Assembly: GCF_014171575.1 (NCBI RefSeq)
Contig: NZ_CP050453.1
Coordinates: 930,001-994,000 of the forward strand
Source of the DNA: Microbacterium sp. Se63.02b
GTDB taxonomy: Bacteria > Actinomycetota > Actinomycetes > Actinomycetales > Microbacteriaceae
Length of the DNA: 64,000 bases
Direction of reading: 5' to 3'
Both the position numbers and the translations under genes were made by a program. Positions 45,566-55,156 of the stretch are shown in pieces. The stretch's first letter is position 1, and each line of letters begins with the position of its first letter. Below the pieces are notes generated by a model. It was not told the origin of the DNA, did no database searches, and worked only from the letters and a program-made list of their open reading frames with translations.

Positions 45566-46720
45566 ATGACCGCGCTGATCCCCACGGATGCCGAAGATCC
45601 GGATCTGCTGCGGGACGCCCTGCAACGCGCACTCGAGGGCGGACCGGCGCTCGGGCTGGGTATGGTCTCCGGCGCCCTCGAGAACGTGGCGGACGGCATC
45701 GCGGCCGTGATCGCGACCTCGGGGTCGAGCGGCATCCCGAAGCGGGTCGCGCTCAGCGGTGAGGCTCTGCGGGCCAGCGCCGAGGCGACCGCGGCACGCA
45801 TCGGGAGCGGACGCTGGCTGCTCGCGCTCCCGGCAGGGTACGTCGCCGGACTCCAGGTGATCGTGCGCTCGATCCTCGCCGACACGCGCCCCGCGACGAT
45901 CGAGGGCCGGTTCTCGCCGGAGTCCTTCGCGGAAGCCACGCTCGGGATGCTGCGCCCATCGTCGGGTGTGGGCCTCCCCGAGCTGTTCACCTCGCTGGTG
46001 CCGGCCCAGGTCGCCACGCTGCTCGATGCCGCAGACGACACCGCGGTGCGGGCGGCGCTCACGGCGTATCGCGCGATCCTGGTGGGCGGACAGTCTCTCC
46101 CGGAGCCGCTGCGCGAACGGGCGGCCGACCTCGGCGTGCGGCTCGTGCGCACCTACGGCTCGACCGAGACCAGCGGCGGGTGCGTGTACGACGGTGTGCC
46201 GCTCGACACGGTCGGGGTTCGCACCGTCGATGGCGAGCTGCGCATCGCCGGGCCCATGCTCGCCGAGGGCTACCTGGGCGACGGTTCGCTGACCGCCCGC
46301 ACGTTCGTGCGCGATGAGCACGGCATCCGCTGGTACCGCACCGGCGACCTCGGCCTCGTCGAAGACGGCGTGGTGCGGGTGCACGGCCGCGCAGACAACG
46401 TGATCGTGTCGGGCGGCATCAACATCTCCCTCGACCGCGTCGAGCGGATCGTGCGCCGGATCGCGGGACTGCATGAGGCGGTCGTGGTCGGCGTCGAGGA
46501 CGAGCGCTGGGGTGAGGCCTCGGTGATCGTCGCGGCTCGGGGAGAGGTGCTGCGACGCAGCGAGTCCGAGCAGTTGGCGCATGCGCGCGACGCCGTGGAG
46601 CACGAGCTCGGCAGGCACGCACGTCCGGCTCGCCTGATCGTGGTCGACGAGATCGACCTCCTGTCCTCCGGCAAGCCCGACCGCGAGGCGATCCGGCGAA
46701 CCGTCGCCGACCTGCACTGA
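45566..46720 (+). CDS. menE: o-succinylbenzoate-CoA ligase
   Basis: A 384-aa acyl-adenylate-forming enzyme, shorter than most of the ANL superfamily, as usual for actinobacterial MenE. AMP-binding P-loop ATSGSSGIPKRVALSG, adenine motif RTYGSTETSGG, YRTGDLG hinge region, and the catalytic Lys motif LSSGKPDREAI at the C-terminus. ATG 45566 with GGAGG upstream. It prepares the substrate of MenB, encoded just upstream. Confidence 0.93.
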   Translation: MTALIPTDAEDPDLLRDALQRALEGGPALGLGMVSGALENVADGIAAVIATSGSSGIPKRVALSGEALRASAEATAARIGSGRWLLALPAGYVAGLQVIVRSILADTRPATIEGRFSPESFAEATLGMLRPSSGVGLPELFTSLVPAQVATLLDAADDTAVRAALTAYRAILVGGQSLPEPLRERAADLGVRLVRTYGSTETSGGCVYDGVPLDTVGVRTVDGELRIAGPMLAEGYLGDGSLTARTFVRDEHGIRWYRTGDLGLVEDGVVRVHGRADNVIVSGGINISLDRVERIVRRIAGLHEAVVVGVEDERWGEASVIVAARGEVLRRSESEQLAHARDAVEHELGRHARPARLIVVDEIDLLSSGKPDREAIRRTVADLH

Positions 46721-46760
46721 TCCCGAAGCCGCAGCGCGCAGCTCTGCCAGACTGGGCGTC

Positions 46761-47552
46761 ATGGCCACCTACACGCATGGACACCACGAATCCGTCCTCC
46801 GCTCGCACAACGTGCGCGACATCGCGAACTCCGCGGCCTACCTTCGCCCGCACCTCACCGCGGCGACCAGGCTCCTCGACGTCGGGGCCGGGCCCGGGAG
46901 CATCACGGTCGACTTCGCGGGAGTGGTCGCCCACGTCACCGCCACCGAGATCGACGAGGACGCCCTGTCGCTGTCCCGTCGCCTCGCCGAGGAGCGCGGC
47001 GTCACGAACCTCGACTTCTCGGTGGAAGACGTGCACGCGCTGAGCTTCCCCGACGACTCCTTCGACGTCGTGCACGCGCATCAGGTGCTGCAGCACGTCG
47101 GCGACCCGGTGCAGGCGCTCCGGGAGATGCGTCGCGTCACCGTGCCCGGCGGCCTCGTCGCCGCCCGCGACGCCGACTACGCCGGGTTCCTCTGGTTCCC
47201 CGTGCTTCCCGAACTCGACCGATGGCTCACCCTGTACCGCGCAGCCGCGCACGCGAACGGCGGCGAACCCGATGCCGGGCGTCGACTGCTCGCGTGGGCC
47301 CGCGCCGCCGGCTTCGAGGACGTGACGGCGACGGCATCCACCTGGTGCTACGCGTCCCCTGCGGAGCGCGCGTGGTGGGGAGGGCTGTGGGCCGACCGCA
47401 TCCTCGAGTCCGCGCTCGCCCGCCAGCTCGTCGACAGCGACATGGCCACTCCCGCCGATCTGCAGGACATCAGCGACGCGTGGAAGCGCTGGGCCGACGA
47501 CGGCGACGGCTGGTTCCTGGTGCCGCACGGCGAGATCCTCGCCCGCGCCTGA
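46761..47552 (+). CDS. class I SAM-dependent methyltransferase
   Basis: A 263-aa Rossmann methyltransferase: motif I LLDVGAGPGSITVDF, acidic end of strand 2 ATEIDE, motif III region DSFDVVHAHQVLQHV, and MRRVTVPGGLVAARD. It follows menE but lacks the UbiE/MenG signatures I would expect, so it is probably not the menaquinone methylase. CAGACT lies 7 nt upstream of the ATG. Confidence 0.85.
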   Translation: MATYTHGHHESVLRSHNVRDIANSAAYLRPHLTAATRLLDVGAGPGSITVDFAGVVAHVTATEIDEDALSLSRRLAEERGVTNLDFSVEDVHALSFPDDSFDVVHAHQVLQHVGDPVQALREMRRVTVPGGLVAARDADYAGFLWFPVLPELDRWLTLYRAAAHANGGEPDAGRRLLAWARAAGFEDVTATASTWCYASPAERAWWGGLWADRILESALARQLVDSDMATPADLQDISDAWKRWADDGDGWFLVPHGEILARA

Positions 47553-47601
47553 CCGGCGCCGGATACATCCCGCGACGGATGCCGGCGGCAGGGTGCTCGC
47601 G

Positions 47602-47612
47602 TAGCGTGGGGA
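47602..47612 (+). promoter_or_regulatory. histidine-kinase gene leaderless-type -10
   Basis: TAGCGT (47602-47607), 5 nt before GTG 47613. Confidence 0.4.
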
Positions 47613-48790
47613 GTGATCCGCCCGCTCTCCCGCACGGCGCTGACCCTCGACATCGTCGGGGCGGCGCTGCTGTTCCTCGTCCTGCTGCCGATGTCGCTGG
47701 TGTTCTACGGCCCGGCCGTCGGGAACACCGCCACCGGCGGCGCGGCCATCGCGATCGTGGTCATCGCCGGCGTGCTGATGTTCGGCGGCGTCGCTATCGG
47801 GCGTCTCGCACCGGGGCTCGCGCTCGCCGCCGCATGGGTCGGCGCCGTGCTGCAGATGCTCGCCGGGTTCGGTCCGCTTCCCATCGACTTCGCGATCCTC
47901 CTCGTGCTCTACGCCACGGCGGCATGGGGCACCCGACGGGTGCTCTGGTGGGGCTTCGGTTCGGCGCTGGTCGGCGGGCTCGTCGCGGCCCTCTACATGG
48001 TCGTGTTCAACGGTGTCGCCTTCGGCTCCGGCAGCGGCTGGGAGAAGGTCACGGCGGGCACGCTCCTGCTGGTCCTCTCGGTCATGGCACTCGGCTTCGC
48101 CTGGGTGTGCGGGTTGCTCTGGCGGGTGGTGCTGCGCTCACGGCGCACCCGCGCGGCCCAACTGCAGGCCGAGTCCCTCGCCGTTGAAGAGCAGGAGCGC
48201 GTGCGCATCGCGCGCGACATGCACGACGTCGTCGCACATTCCCTCGCGGTCGTCATCGCGCAGGCGGATGGCGCGCGCTACGCGGCCGCGACGAAGCCCG
48301 AGATGGCGACCGAAGCGCTCGGCACCATCGCGCAGACCGCGCGCGCGGCGCTGAGCGACGTGCGGATGCTCCTCACCCAGCTCCGCCACCGACAGGGCGA
48401 CGGCCCGCAGCCGACACTCGCCGACCTGGAGGCGCTCTTCGCGCAGGTCCGTCAGGCGGGGATCGAGCCCCGGGTCACGGTCGACCCCATGCCGCCGGGA
48501 GAACCACCGGGCGCGATCCAGCTCGCGGTCTACCGCATCCTCCAGGAGGCGCTCACGAACGCGATCCGGCACGGCGACGGCGCGGTCGACGTGCACCTCG
48601 CGTGGCTCCTGACCGGGTCGACATCGATGTGCGGAACACCATTCCGCACGAGGCGACGACCACGGCGGGCGGCCACGGCGTGATCGGGATGCGCGAACGG
48701 GCGCAGCTCGTCGGCGGTAGTCTTCAGGCCGAGCGCCGAGGGGCGCAGTTCGTCGTCCATGCCACGCTTCCGATCGGAGCCCCCGAATGA
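47613..48790 (+). CDS. NarL-type sensor histidine kinase (frameshift near 48608)
   Basis: A kinase of about 393 aa: five or six N-terminal membrane segments without a large sensor domain, HisKA_3 box IARDMHDVVAHSLAVVIAQ with phospho-His204, then the ATPase domain (N-box LQEALTNAIRHG, G-box TAGGHGVIGMRERAQLVGG). The frame breaks at CTCC; one C restores AWLPDRVDIDVRNT. The stop overlaps the response-regulator ATG. The signal is unknown; intramembrane-sensing kinases of this type often guard cell-envelope ABC exporters such as the one downstream. Confidence 0.9.
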
Positions 48791-49421
48791 TCCGCGTCGT
48801 ACTCGTCGACGACCAGGCCCTGTTCCGCGCCGGCATCAGGATGCTCGTGGCCTCGCAGCCCGACCTCGAGGTGGTCGGCGAGGCGGGCAACGGTCAGGAG
48901 GCGCTCGAGATCGTCCGCGCGACGCGGCCCGACGTGGTGCTCATGGACATCCGGATGCCGGTCATGGACGGGCTCACTGCGACGGCCGAGATCCTCACAC
49001 GTCCGGAGCCCCCGCGCGTGGTGATGCTCACCACGTTCGATCTCGACGAGGCCGCCGCGCGGGCGATCCGACAGGGGCGAGCGGCTTCCTCCTCAAGGAC
49101 GCCGACCCCGAGTTCCTGCTCGCCGCGATCCGTACGGTGCACGCGGGTTCGAGCGTGATCGCGGCCTCCGCGACCCGTGACCTGTTCGCGCACTTCACCG
49201 AAGCACCCACCCCGGTGCCGCCGCAGTACGCCACACTCACCGACCGCGAGAAGGAGATCTTCGCTCTTGCGGCGCGTGGCCTGTCGAACGCCGAGATCGC
49301 CGGACGCGAATACCTCAGCGAAGCGACCGTGAAGACGCACATCAGCCGCATCCTCACGAAGCTCGCCCTGCGCGACCGCGTGCAGCTCGTGGTCTTCGCC
49401 TTCGAGCACGGTCTGGCCTGA
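48787..49421 (+). CDS. NarL/LuxR-type response regulator (frameshift near 49075)
   Basis: A regulator of about 211 aa. The receiver domain has VVLVDDQ, phospho-Asp54 in VVLMDIRMPVMDG and Thr in MLTTFD. One G restored in the GGGG run at 49074-49077 gives RQGASGFLLKDADPE. The C-terminal LuxR HTH is LTDREKEIFALAARGLSNAEI and LSEATVKTHISRILTKL (shown in parts). Coupled to the kinase by a 4-bp overlap. Confidence 0.92.
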
Positions 49422-49599
49422 CCGGCATCCGTTGGCGCCCCCACCGGACGGTCCGCCGGCTCGATGACGTTTCGCCGAGGAAGTCGTGGGGATACCTCGG
49501 TGGATCGTTGTGCGGTCGGTGAATCGTCACCCATGGGATCATCCTTCCGATGTATGGGGATGCGTCCGCAGGGCGATGACCGGCCCGGAGTGGTCGAAA

Positions 49600-49612
49600 T
49601 AGCGTCGATGAC
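49600..49612 (+). promoter_or_regulatory. ABC exporter leaderless-type -10
   Basis: TAGCGT (49600-49605), 7 nt before ATG 49613; no Shine-Dalgarno. The 191-bp gap after the regulator gene holds no other clear signal. Confidence 0.5.
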
Positions 49613-50372
49613 ATGGAGATCACGACCACCGACCTGGGCCTCGCCGCCCGCGTCCAGCACCTGAAGAAGACCTACGGCTCCGGCGAGGGCACGGTTCATG
49701 CGCTCGACGATGTCAGCGTGGGCATCCGCCGCGGACAGTTCACCGCGATCATGGGACCGTCCGGCTCGGGCAAGTCCACCCTCATGCACATCATGGCCGG
49801 GCTCGACAGCCCCTCGGAAGGGCGTGCCTGGATCGGCGACACCGAGATCACGGGTCTCGGCGACATCGACCTGACGATCCTGCGCCGCCGTCGAGTCGGC
49901 TTCATCTTCCAGGCCTTCAACCTCGTGCCGACGCTCGACGCGCTCGGCAACATTATGCTCCCGTTCGAGCTCGACGGACGCCGCCCCAGTGCGATCGAGC
50001 GGGCCCGCATCGACGGACTCGTCGAGACGCTCGGCCTCGGCTCGCGCCTGAGCCACCGCCCGCACCAGCTCTCCGGCGGGCAGCAACAGCGCGTGGCGAT
50101 CGCCCGTGCGCTGGCCACGGCGCCCGACTTGGTGTTCGCAGACGAGCCGACGGGCAACCTCGACTCCAAGACGGGGCGGAGGTGCTGCGCCTTCTCGCCA
50201 CCGCGAGCCGGGAGCACGGGCAGTCCATCGCCATGGTCACGCACGATGCGATCGCCGCGAGTCACGCCGACCGGGTGCTCTACCTGGGCGACGGCCGGAT
50301 CGTCGCCGACCACCCGCCCAGACCGCGGAGGAGATCTCCGCATACATGCTCGCCGCGGAGGTCGCGGCATGA
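49613..50372 (+). CDS. MacB/LolD-type ABC ATPase (two frameshifts)
   Basis: An NBD of about 254 aa: Walker [18 protein letters not shown]-loop [10 protein letters not shown], signature [12 protein letters not shown], Walker [14 protein letters not shown]. The first break is a GGGG run at 50173-50176 (one G gives [10 protein letters not shown]), then the switch [17 protein letters not shown]. The second break at CCC 50317-50319 (one C gives [15 protein letters not shown]). The stop overlaps the permease ATG. Likely regulated by the adjacent two-component system (inference). Confidence 0.9.
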
Positions 50373-51828
50373 CCGCCGTCGCGACGGTCGTCCCCGAGAC
50401 GCGGGCGACCGGACCACGACTGGCCTGGCTGCGTGACCGCGGCATGGGCGCCAGCATCCTGGTGGCCGCCCTGTCCGCCGCGTTCGGCGTCCTCCTGGTC
50501 GAGATCACCGCCTACATCGGCGCGGTGCTGCAGGCCGACCCCTTCATCGGAGACAGCGAGACGCTCGCCTTCGTCGTGGCGCTGCTGTCGGTGCTGCTGA
50601 CCGTCGTCGCGATGTACGTCGCCGCGATCGTCACCGCCAACACGTTCTCGACGATCATCGCCGGGCGCACCAGGCAGATCGCGCTCATGCGCCTCATCGG
50701 AGCCACGGCGCGCTCGCAGCGGGCGCAGGTCGGAAGGCAGGGGCTCGTCGTCGGCGTGCTCGGGGCGGCGATCGGGCTCCTCGCCGGTCTGCTGCTCGCG
50801 ACGCTCGGAGTGCAGCTCGGGGCGCAGATCATCGACAACGCTCCCGACTCGTTCTCCCTCGCGCAGCCGTTCGTCGTGCTGCCGGCGCTCGGTGTCGCGC
50901 TCACCACCTGGGCTGCGGCGTGGGCGGGTTCGCGGCGTGTGCTGTCGGTGACCCCGTTGCAGGCCCTCGGCGGATCGGTCGAGCGCACGCACGACGAGGT
51001 CTCCGGGAAGCCGGGTCGGCACATCGGCGCCTGGGTCCTGCTGGCGACCGGCGCCGCACTTCTCGCGGGGGTGTGCTGGTCGGCCTGATGACTCCGCTCG
51101 GTGTCGTTGTCGCGTTCTTCGGGGGCGTGCTCTCGTTCACGGGTCTGGCTCTCGGCTCGGTGCTTTTCATGCCGCCGATCCTGCGGCTGGTGGGGCGGAT
51201 GTTCGGCTCGAGCGCGACGGCCCGCCTCGCGGCCGAGAACGCGCTGCGCTACCCGGAGCGTTCGTCGCGCATGGCGATCGGCGTCGTGATGGGCGTGACG
51301 CTGGTGACGATGTTCGCGGTGGCGCTCGAATCGGCCAAGCGTCTGATGATGAGTCAGGTCACGGGCGACGTGCCAGAGGAGTTCTTCGCGCCGATGGATG
51401 CCTTCGCCGCGATCATGATGGTGCTCGTCGCGGTGTCTGCCGTGATCGCCGCCGTCGGCCTCGTCAACCTGCTCACGATCGGCGTGGTGCAGCGTCGTCG
51501 TGAACTCGGCCTGCTGCGGTCGATCGGCCTGTCCAACCGGCAGGTGCGGCGGATGGTCCTGCTCGAGGCCACGCACATCACGGTCGCCGCCACCCTGACG
51601 GGTCTGGTGCTGGGCGTCGTGTACGGCTGGATCGCCGCGCAGTCGCTGCTCGGCTCGGTGCCGACGCTGCCCGACTTCGTTCCTGCGGGGCTCGTGGCGC
51701 CGCAGATCCCGTGGCTCCCTGTCGCGATCATCGTCGCGGCGACGGCAGTGCTCACGCTGGTGGCTGCAGCCGCGCCGACCCGGCTCGCGACTCGCGTCGC
51801 TCCGGTCGAGGCGCTCGCGGCGGACTGA
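50369..51828 (+). CDS. FtsX/MacB-type ABC permease (frameshift near 51073)
   Basis: A permease of about 486 aa with two FtsX-like repeats: [20 protein letters not shown] in the first half, [20 protein letters not shown] in the second (here [17 protein letters not shown]), each followed by membrane segments. The frame breaks at GGGTGTGCTGG; one G gives [13 protein letters not shown]. Together with the ATPase it forms an exporter for lipids, peptides or antibiotics. Ends 18 bp before comB. Confidence 0.88.
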
Positions 51829-51834
51829 CGCCTC

Positions 51835-51846
51835 TAGGCTGGTCGG
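51835..51846 (+). promoter_or_regulatory. comB leaderless-type -10
   Basis: TAGGCT (51835-51840), 6 nt before ATG 51847; no Shine-Dalgarno. Confidence 0.6.
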
Positions 51847-52507
51847 ATGCCGTCGCCGTTCGATCAGTCCACGTATCAGGTCCGCCTCGACTGGGGCACC
51901 GCGGGTCTTGCCCGGCTCGCCGCGAGTGACGTCGTCATCGTCGTGGACGTGCTGCGGTTCTCCTCCACCGTGATCGATGCGGTGGCATCCGGAGCCGAGG
52001 TCGCGCTGGCGGAGGCGGAGGAGTGGTCGCGGAACGGCGCGGCCGTCGCCTCCGCGGTCTCCGCCGACGCGACGGTGCTCGTCGGCGGCATCCGCAATGC
52101 GTCAGCCGTGGCCAGGGCGGTGCAGACGATCCAGGAGCGCCGACAGGCCCGGACGTCGGTCGCGGTCATCGCGGCGGGCGAGGCCGACGCGGCAGGCGCC
52201 CTGCGGTTCGCGGTCGAGGATCAACTCGGCGCCGGTGCGATCATCCTGGCCCTCTCGGATCGGGGCATCGACCACACAGCACCGGATGCCGCGGTCGCCG
52301 CCGAGGGGTTCCGAGCCCCTTCGCGGCGCGGTGCGGCACATGGTCGGTGCGAGCGGCTCCGGCCGGGAGCTCGCCGTCGGCGTCGAGGCGACAGCTCGCA
52401 TCGAAGCATCCGGTCTGGTGCCGACGAGCACGACGGACGCCGCCGTGCTCGATGCCGTCGACGTGGTCCCGGTGCTGCGTCAGGGGTCTTTCATCCGCCT
52501 CGAATGA
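51847..52507 (+). CDS. comB: 2-phosphosulfolactate phosphatase family protein (frameshift near 52325)
   Basis: A ComB-like protein of about 220 aa. Conserved VVIVVDVLRFSSTVIDAVASGA (here VIVVDVLRFSST) carries the Asp/Arg pair of the active site, and VGGIRNASAVA and IILALSDRG follow. The frame breaks in a GC repeat; one dinucleotide gives FRAPSRGAVRHMVGASGSGREL. The archaeal enzyme makes coenzyme M, which is not expected here, so the bacterial substrate is open. Confidence 0.82.
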
Positions 52508-52560
52508 CGCGGATCTCCGCCGCCTGCCGCGGGGGAGGCTGTGGTTCCGTCGTCGGCACG

Positions 52561-52572
52561 TAGGGTCGTGGC
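52561..52572 (+). promoter_or_regulatory. DUF3054 gene leaderless-type -10
   Basis: TAGGGT (52561-52566), 6 nt before ATG 52573. Confidence 0.55.
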
Positions 52573-53048
52573 ATGAGGTACCTTCCCGCCGTCATCGTCG
52601 ACATCGTGCTCGTGCTGGTCTTCGCCGCGATCGGTCGTGCGTCGCACGATGAGAACCCGGCAGGGTTCCTGCTCACCGCATGGCCCTTCCTGATCGCCCT
52701 GGTCGTGGGGCATCTGCTCGCGGCGCTGCTGCCGGGCAGGCCTCGCCGCCCCTGGTCGGTCCTGTGGGGCGCGGTCGTGTGGGTCGTCACGGTCGCCGGA
52801 GGGATGCTCATCCGCGTGCTCAGCGGCGATACGGCCGAGGTGCCGTTCATCATCGTCGCGACGATCGTGCTGGGGTGTTCCTCGTCGGCTGGCGTGCGAT
52901 CACGGCCCTGCTGCGTCGACGCCGCAGCGCTGCGCAAGGGCACGACGACATCGCCGAAGTCCACGACGATACTGCGGACGCACACGATGACGCGGTGGAC
53001 GGCGCGATCGGGGGCGCGCCGGACAGCACGGAGAACCCGGCCCGCTGA
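52573..53048 (+). CDS. DUF3054 membrane protein (frameshift near 52873)
   Basis: A protein of about 158 aa with four membrane segments (VIVDIVLVLVFAAIGRASH, WPFLIALVVGHLLAALL, LWGAVVWVVTVAGGMLIRV, FIIVATIVLGVFLVGWRAI). FAAIGRASHDE is typical of DUF3054. One G restored in the GGGG run at 52872-52875 gives VLGVFLVGW. The C-terminal tail is Asp/His-rich (HDDIAEVHDDTADAHDDAV), a possible metal-binding segment. Function unknown. It converges with the SprT-like gene. Confidence 0.8.
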
Positions 53049-53055
53049 GGCCGGA

Positions 53056-53544
53056 TCAGCGCGGCAGCTGGGCCGCGAGCCGCGCGTCGGTCGAGATCTC
53101 GCGACGCGTCCAGGAGAACAGGTGCCTGGCATCGTACGTGCGCGAGCAGCGTGCGCACGATGTGGGCCGCGTCGGTCGGCGATGCCGGTAGGTCACGTGC
53201 CCCGCAGGGCAACTGCCCACCCACGGGGCGAGTTCGACGGCGGTCTCACCGTGATGCGTCGTGCCACCCACGTAGCCGAGTTCGCGCGCCAGGCGTTTCC
53301 AGGTCGGCCCGTGCGCGGCGGCGTGGCCGGCGAGAGCGTGGGCGACCTCGTGCAGCAGGACCTGATGGATGTCGTCGTCCTCGAACCGCGCCGCCAGATA
53401 GCGCGACACCGTGATGCGCTTCTTCGTGTAGTCGCACTGCCCCGCACGCCGCTTGGCATTGTCGAAGCCGAAGGTCCAGCTGTCGTCGAGATGCAACGTG
53501 ATGAGTGCTTCGCCCCAGACGCGCACACGGTCGAGTTCCGCCAT
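53056..53544 (-). CDS. SprT-like zinc metalloprotein
   Basis: A 162-aa protein with zinc motif HEVAHALAGH (HExxH) and a third-ligand region GHAAAHGPTWKRLARELG. The C-terminal part has CPAGH and CARC, which may form a small zinc ribbon, as in SprT/Spartan-type proteases. In eukaryotes this family degrades DNA-protein crosslinks; bacterial roles are unclear. ATG 53544 is set by TAGCCT 6 nt upstream. Confidence 0.82.
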   Translation of the reverse strand: MAELDRVRVWGEALITLHLDDSWTFGFDNAKRRAGQCDYTKKRITVSRYLAARFEDDDIHQVLLHEVAHALAGHAAAHGPTWKRLARELGYVGGTTHHGETAVELAPWVGSCPAGHVTYRHRRPTRPTSCARCSRTYDARHLFSWTRREISTDARLAAQLPR

Positions 53545-53556
53545 GCGCTCAGGCTA
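53545..53556 (-). promoter_or_regulatory. SprT-like gene leaderless-type -10
   Basis: TAGCCT on the minus strand (53551-53556), 6 nt from the ATG. Confidence 0.55.
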
Positions 53557-53588
53557 AGCCATACGACCGACATCGCGGTCGCAGGAGC

Positions 53589-54116
53589 TCATCCGGCGAC
53601 GAGTTGCGACGGACGGCGTCGTTCGGCCGCTTCGATCGCGAGCAGCGCGGTCTCGAGCTCGCTGTCCTCTGCCCCGGATTCCCGCCGCAGGAACAGCGAG
53701 AGCTTGAAGCTCTCCCGCGCGGTCTCGTAGTCACCGGCGTCGTAGGCGTTCTTGCCGTGATGCTGGTAGGCGAAGGCGGCGATCGACAGCCATCGCTGCC
53801 CTTCGGCCTCGGTCGCGCACGTCGCCAACTCCTGCTCGGCGGCGGCATGAGCGCCCCGATACTGCAGGATCGTCGCGTGCAGGACCCGGGCGCGCAGCAC
53901 GTCCTTGCGGGTTCCGGCCATGCGGGCCTGGCGCACGGCTTCGTCGGCCAGTGCGAGGGCCTCATCGAGACGGCCGAGCACCTTGAGCAGCCAGACGCGC
54001 TCCAGCAGGGCGGGCAGGCTGCGCTGCGATTCGATCTCCGCGAGACGGGTCGCGCACTCGTCGAGATCGACCACCTCGCGGAGGGTCTCCTGGTCGTATC
54101 CCCGGATGAAACTCAT
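53589..54116 (-). CDS. TPR-like helical repeat protein
   Basis: A 175-aa all-helical protein. LKVLGRLDEALALADEAVRQ, ATILQYRGAHAAAEQELATC and KNAYDAGDYETARESFKLSL look like three TPR units. No membrane or signal segment. ATG 54116 has GGAGAG upstream; the open frame further upstream lacks a credible start. Protein-protein contact role inferred. Confidence 0.7.
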   Translation of the reverse strand: MSFIRGYDQETLREVVDLDECATRLAEIESQRSLPALLERVWLLKVLGRLDEALALADEAVRQARMAGTRKDVLRARVLHATILQYRGAHAAAEQELATCATEAEGQRWLSIAAFAYQHHGKNAYDAGDYETARESFKLSLFLRRESGAEDSELETALLAIEAAERRRPSQLVAG

Positions 54117-54267
54117 TGCTCTCCTTCCGCAGCGTCCCCGTCCAGTGTGCCTTCCCGGTGCGCGGTCGTCGGGGCGGCGCGCCCTGCTCTGCGCATCCTG
54201 TCCGCGACACGCCGCGCGGCGCTCCGCGTCGGCCACGTCCGGGTCCGCGTTCCGGTCGTAGGGGCGA

Positions 54268-55127
54268 TCAGCGCAGGAACAGCGAGGCGTCGGGGCGTGG
54301 CGAGGCCACGGCATCCGCGTCCGTGACGACCCTCGCTCCCTCGACGAAGGTGGAGACCTCGGCGCCCTGTGCGATCTTCGCGGGGTGCGGGCCGGCCGCA
54401 AGCATGCGCGGCAGCCACTCGGTCGGGAGGGGAGAGGCGGATGCGGCGATCACGAGGTTTCCGAACCGGCGCCCCTTGAGCACCTGGGTGTCGGCCAGGA
54501 CGGCGATCTCGGGCAGCACGGCCGCGATGGTCGCCGCCTGACGCCGGGCGAACGCGAGGCCGGGGCCGTCGGCGACGTTGACGAGGAGCACCCCGCGCGG
54601 GGCGAGCAGCTCGGCGAGTTCACGATAGAACTCCACGCTCGTGAGATGCGCCGGTGTCTGCGCGCCGGAGTAGACATCCGAGACGACGAGGTCGCAGTTC
54701 GCACGCAGGGCGCCGGGGAGCCTGCGCACTCCCTCGCGGGCGTCGCCGATCCTGATGCGGATGGCTGCCCCCTTCGGGAGGGGAGGTGCTCCCTGACCAG
54801 CTGCGCGAGCGGGGCCTCGAGCTCGATCACCTGTTGCCGGGAGCCCGGTCGCGTGGCGTCGATGTAGCGGGGGATGGTCAGCGCACCTGCCCCCAGATGC
54901 ACCGCGGTGAGGGGGCCATCGGGGAGCTGGTCGATCACCGCGCCCATACGGACGATGTACTCGAAGTGGAGGTGCGTCGGATCGTCGAGGTCGACGTGCG
55001 ACTGCGGGGTGTCGTCGACGATGAGCTCGAAGCCGCTCGTGAACTCCGACGGCACGACACGCGCGATGCCGCCGTGATCGAGCCGAGCCTGCGGATGCTC
55101 TGTGTCTCGCGTTCGCGTGCGGCCCAT
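54268..55127 (-). CDS. spermidine-synthase-like methyltransferase-fold protein (frameshift near 54782)
   Basis: A protein of about 286 aa. HLHFEYIVRMGAVID, AVHLGAGALTIPRYI (SAM/dcSAM loop) and QVIELEAPL define the fold, followed after the break by IRIGDAREGVRRLPG and DLVVSDVYSGAQTPAHLTSVEFY. One C restored in the CCCC run gives HLPLPKGAAIRIRIG. The usual synthase YDVI-D motif is VVSDVYS here, so it may be a fused-type homologue not making spermidine. Confidence 0.8.
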
Positions 55128-55139
55128 GGCCCGAGCCTA
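55128..55139 (-). promoter_or_regulatory. spermidine-synthase-like gene leaderless-type -10
   Basis: TAGGCT on the minus strand (55134-55139), 6 nt from the ATG. Confidence 0.6.
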
Positions 55140-55156
55140 CGCCGTGAGGACGCGGC

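Noticed and set aside
46761..47552. MenG/UbiE demethylmenaquinone methyltransferase
   Set aside because: It follows menE, but UbiE-type signature stretches are absent and the protein resembles generic class I methyltransferases.
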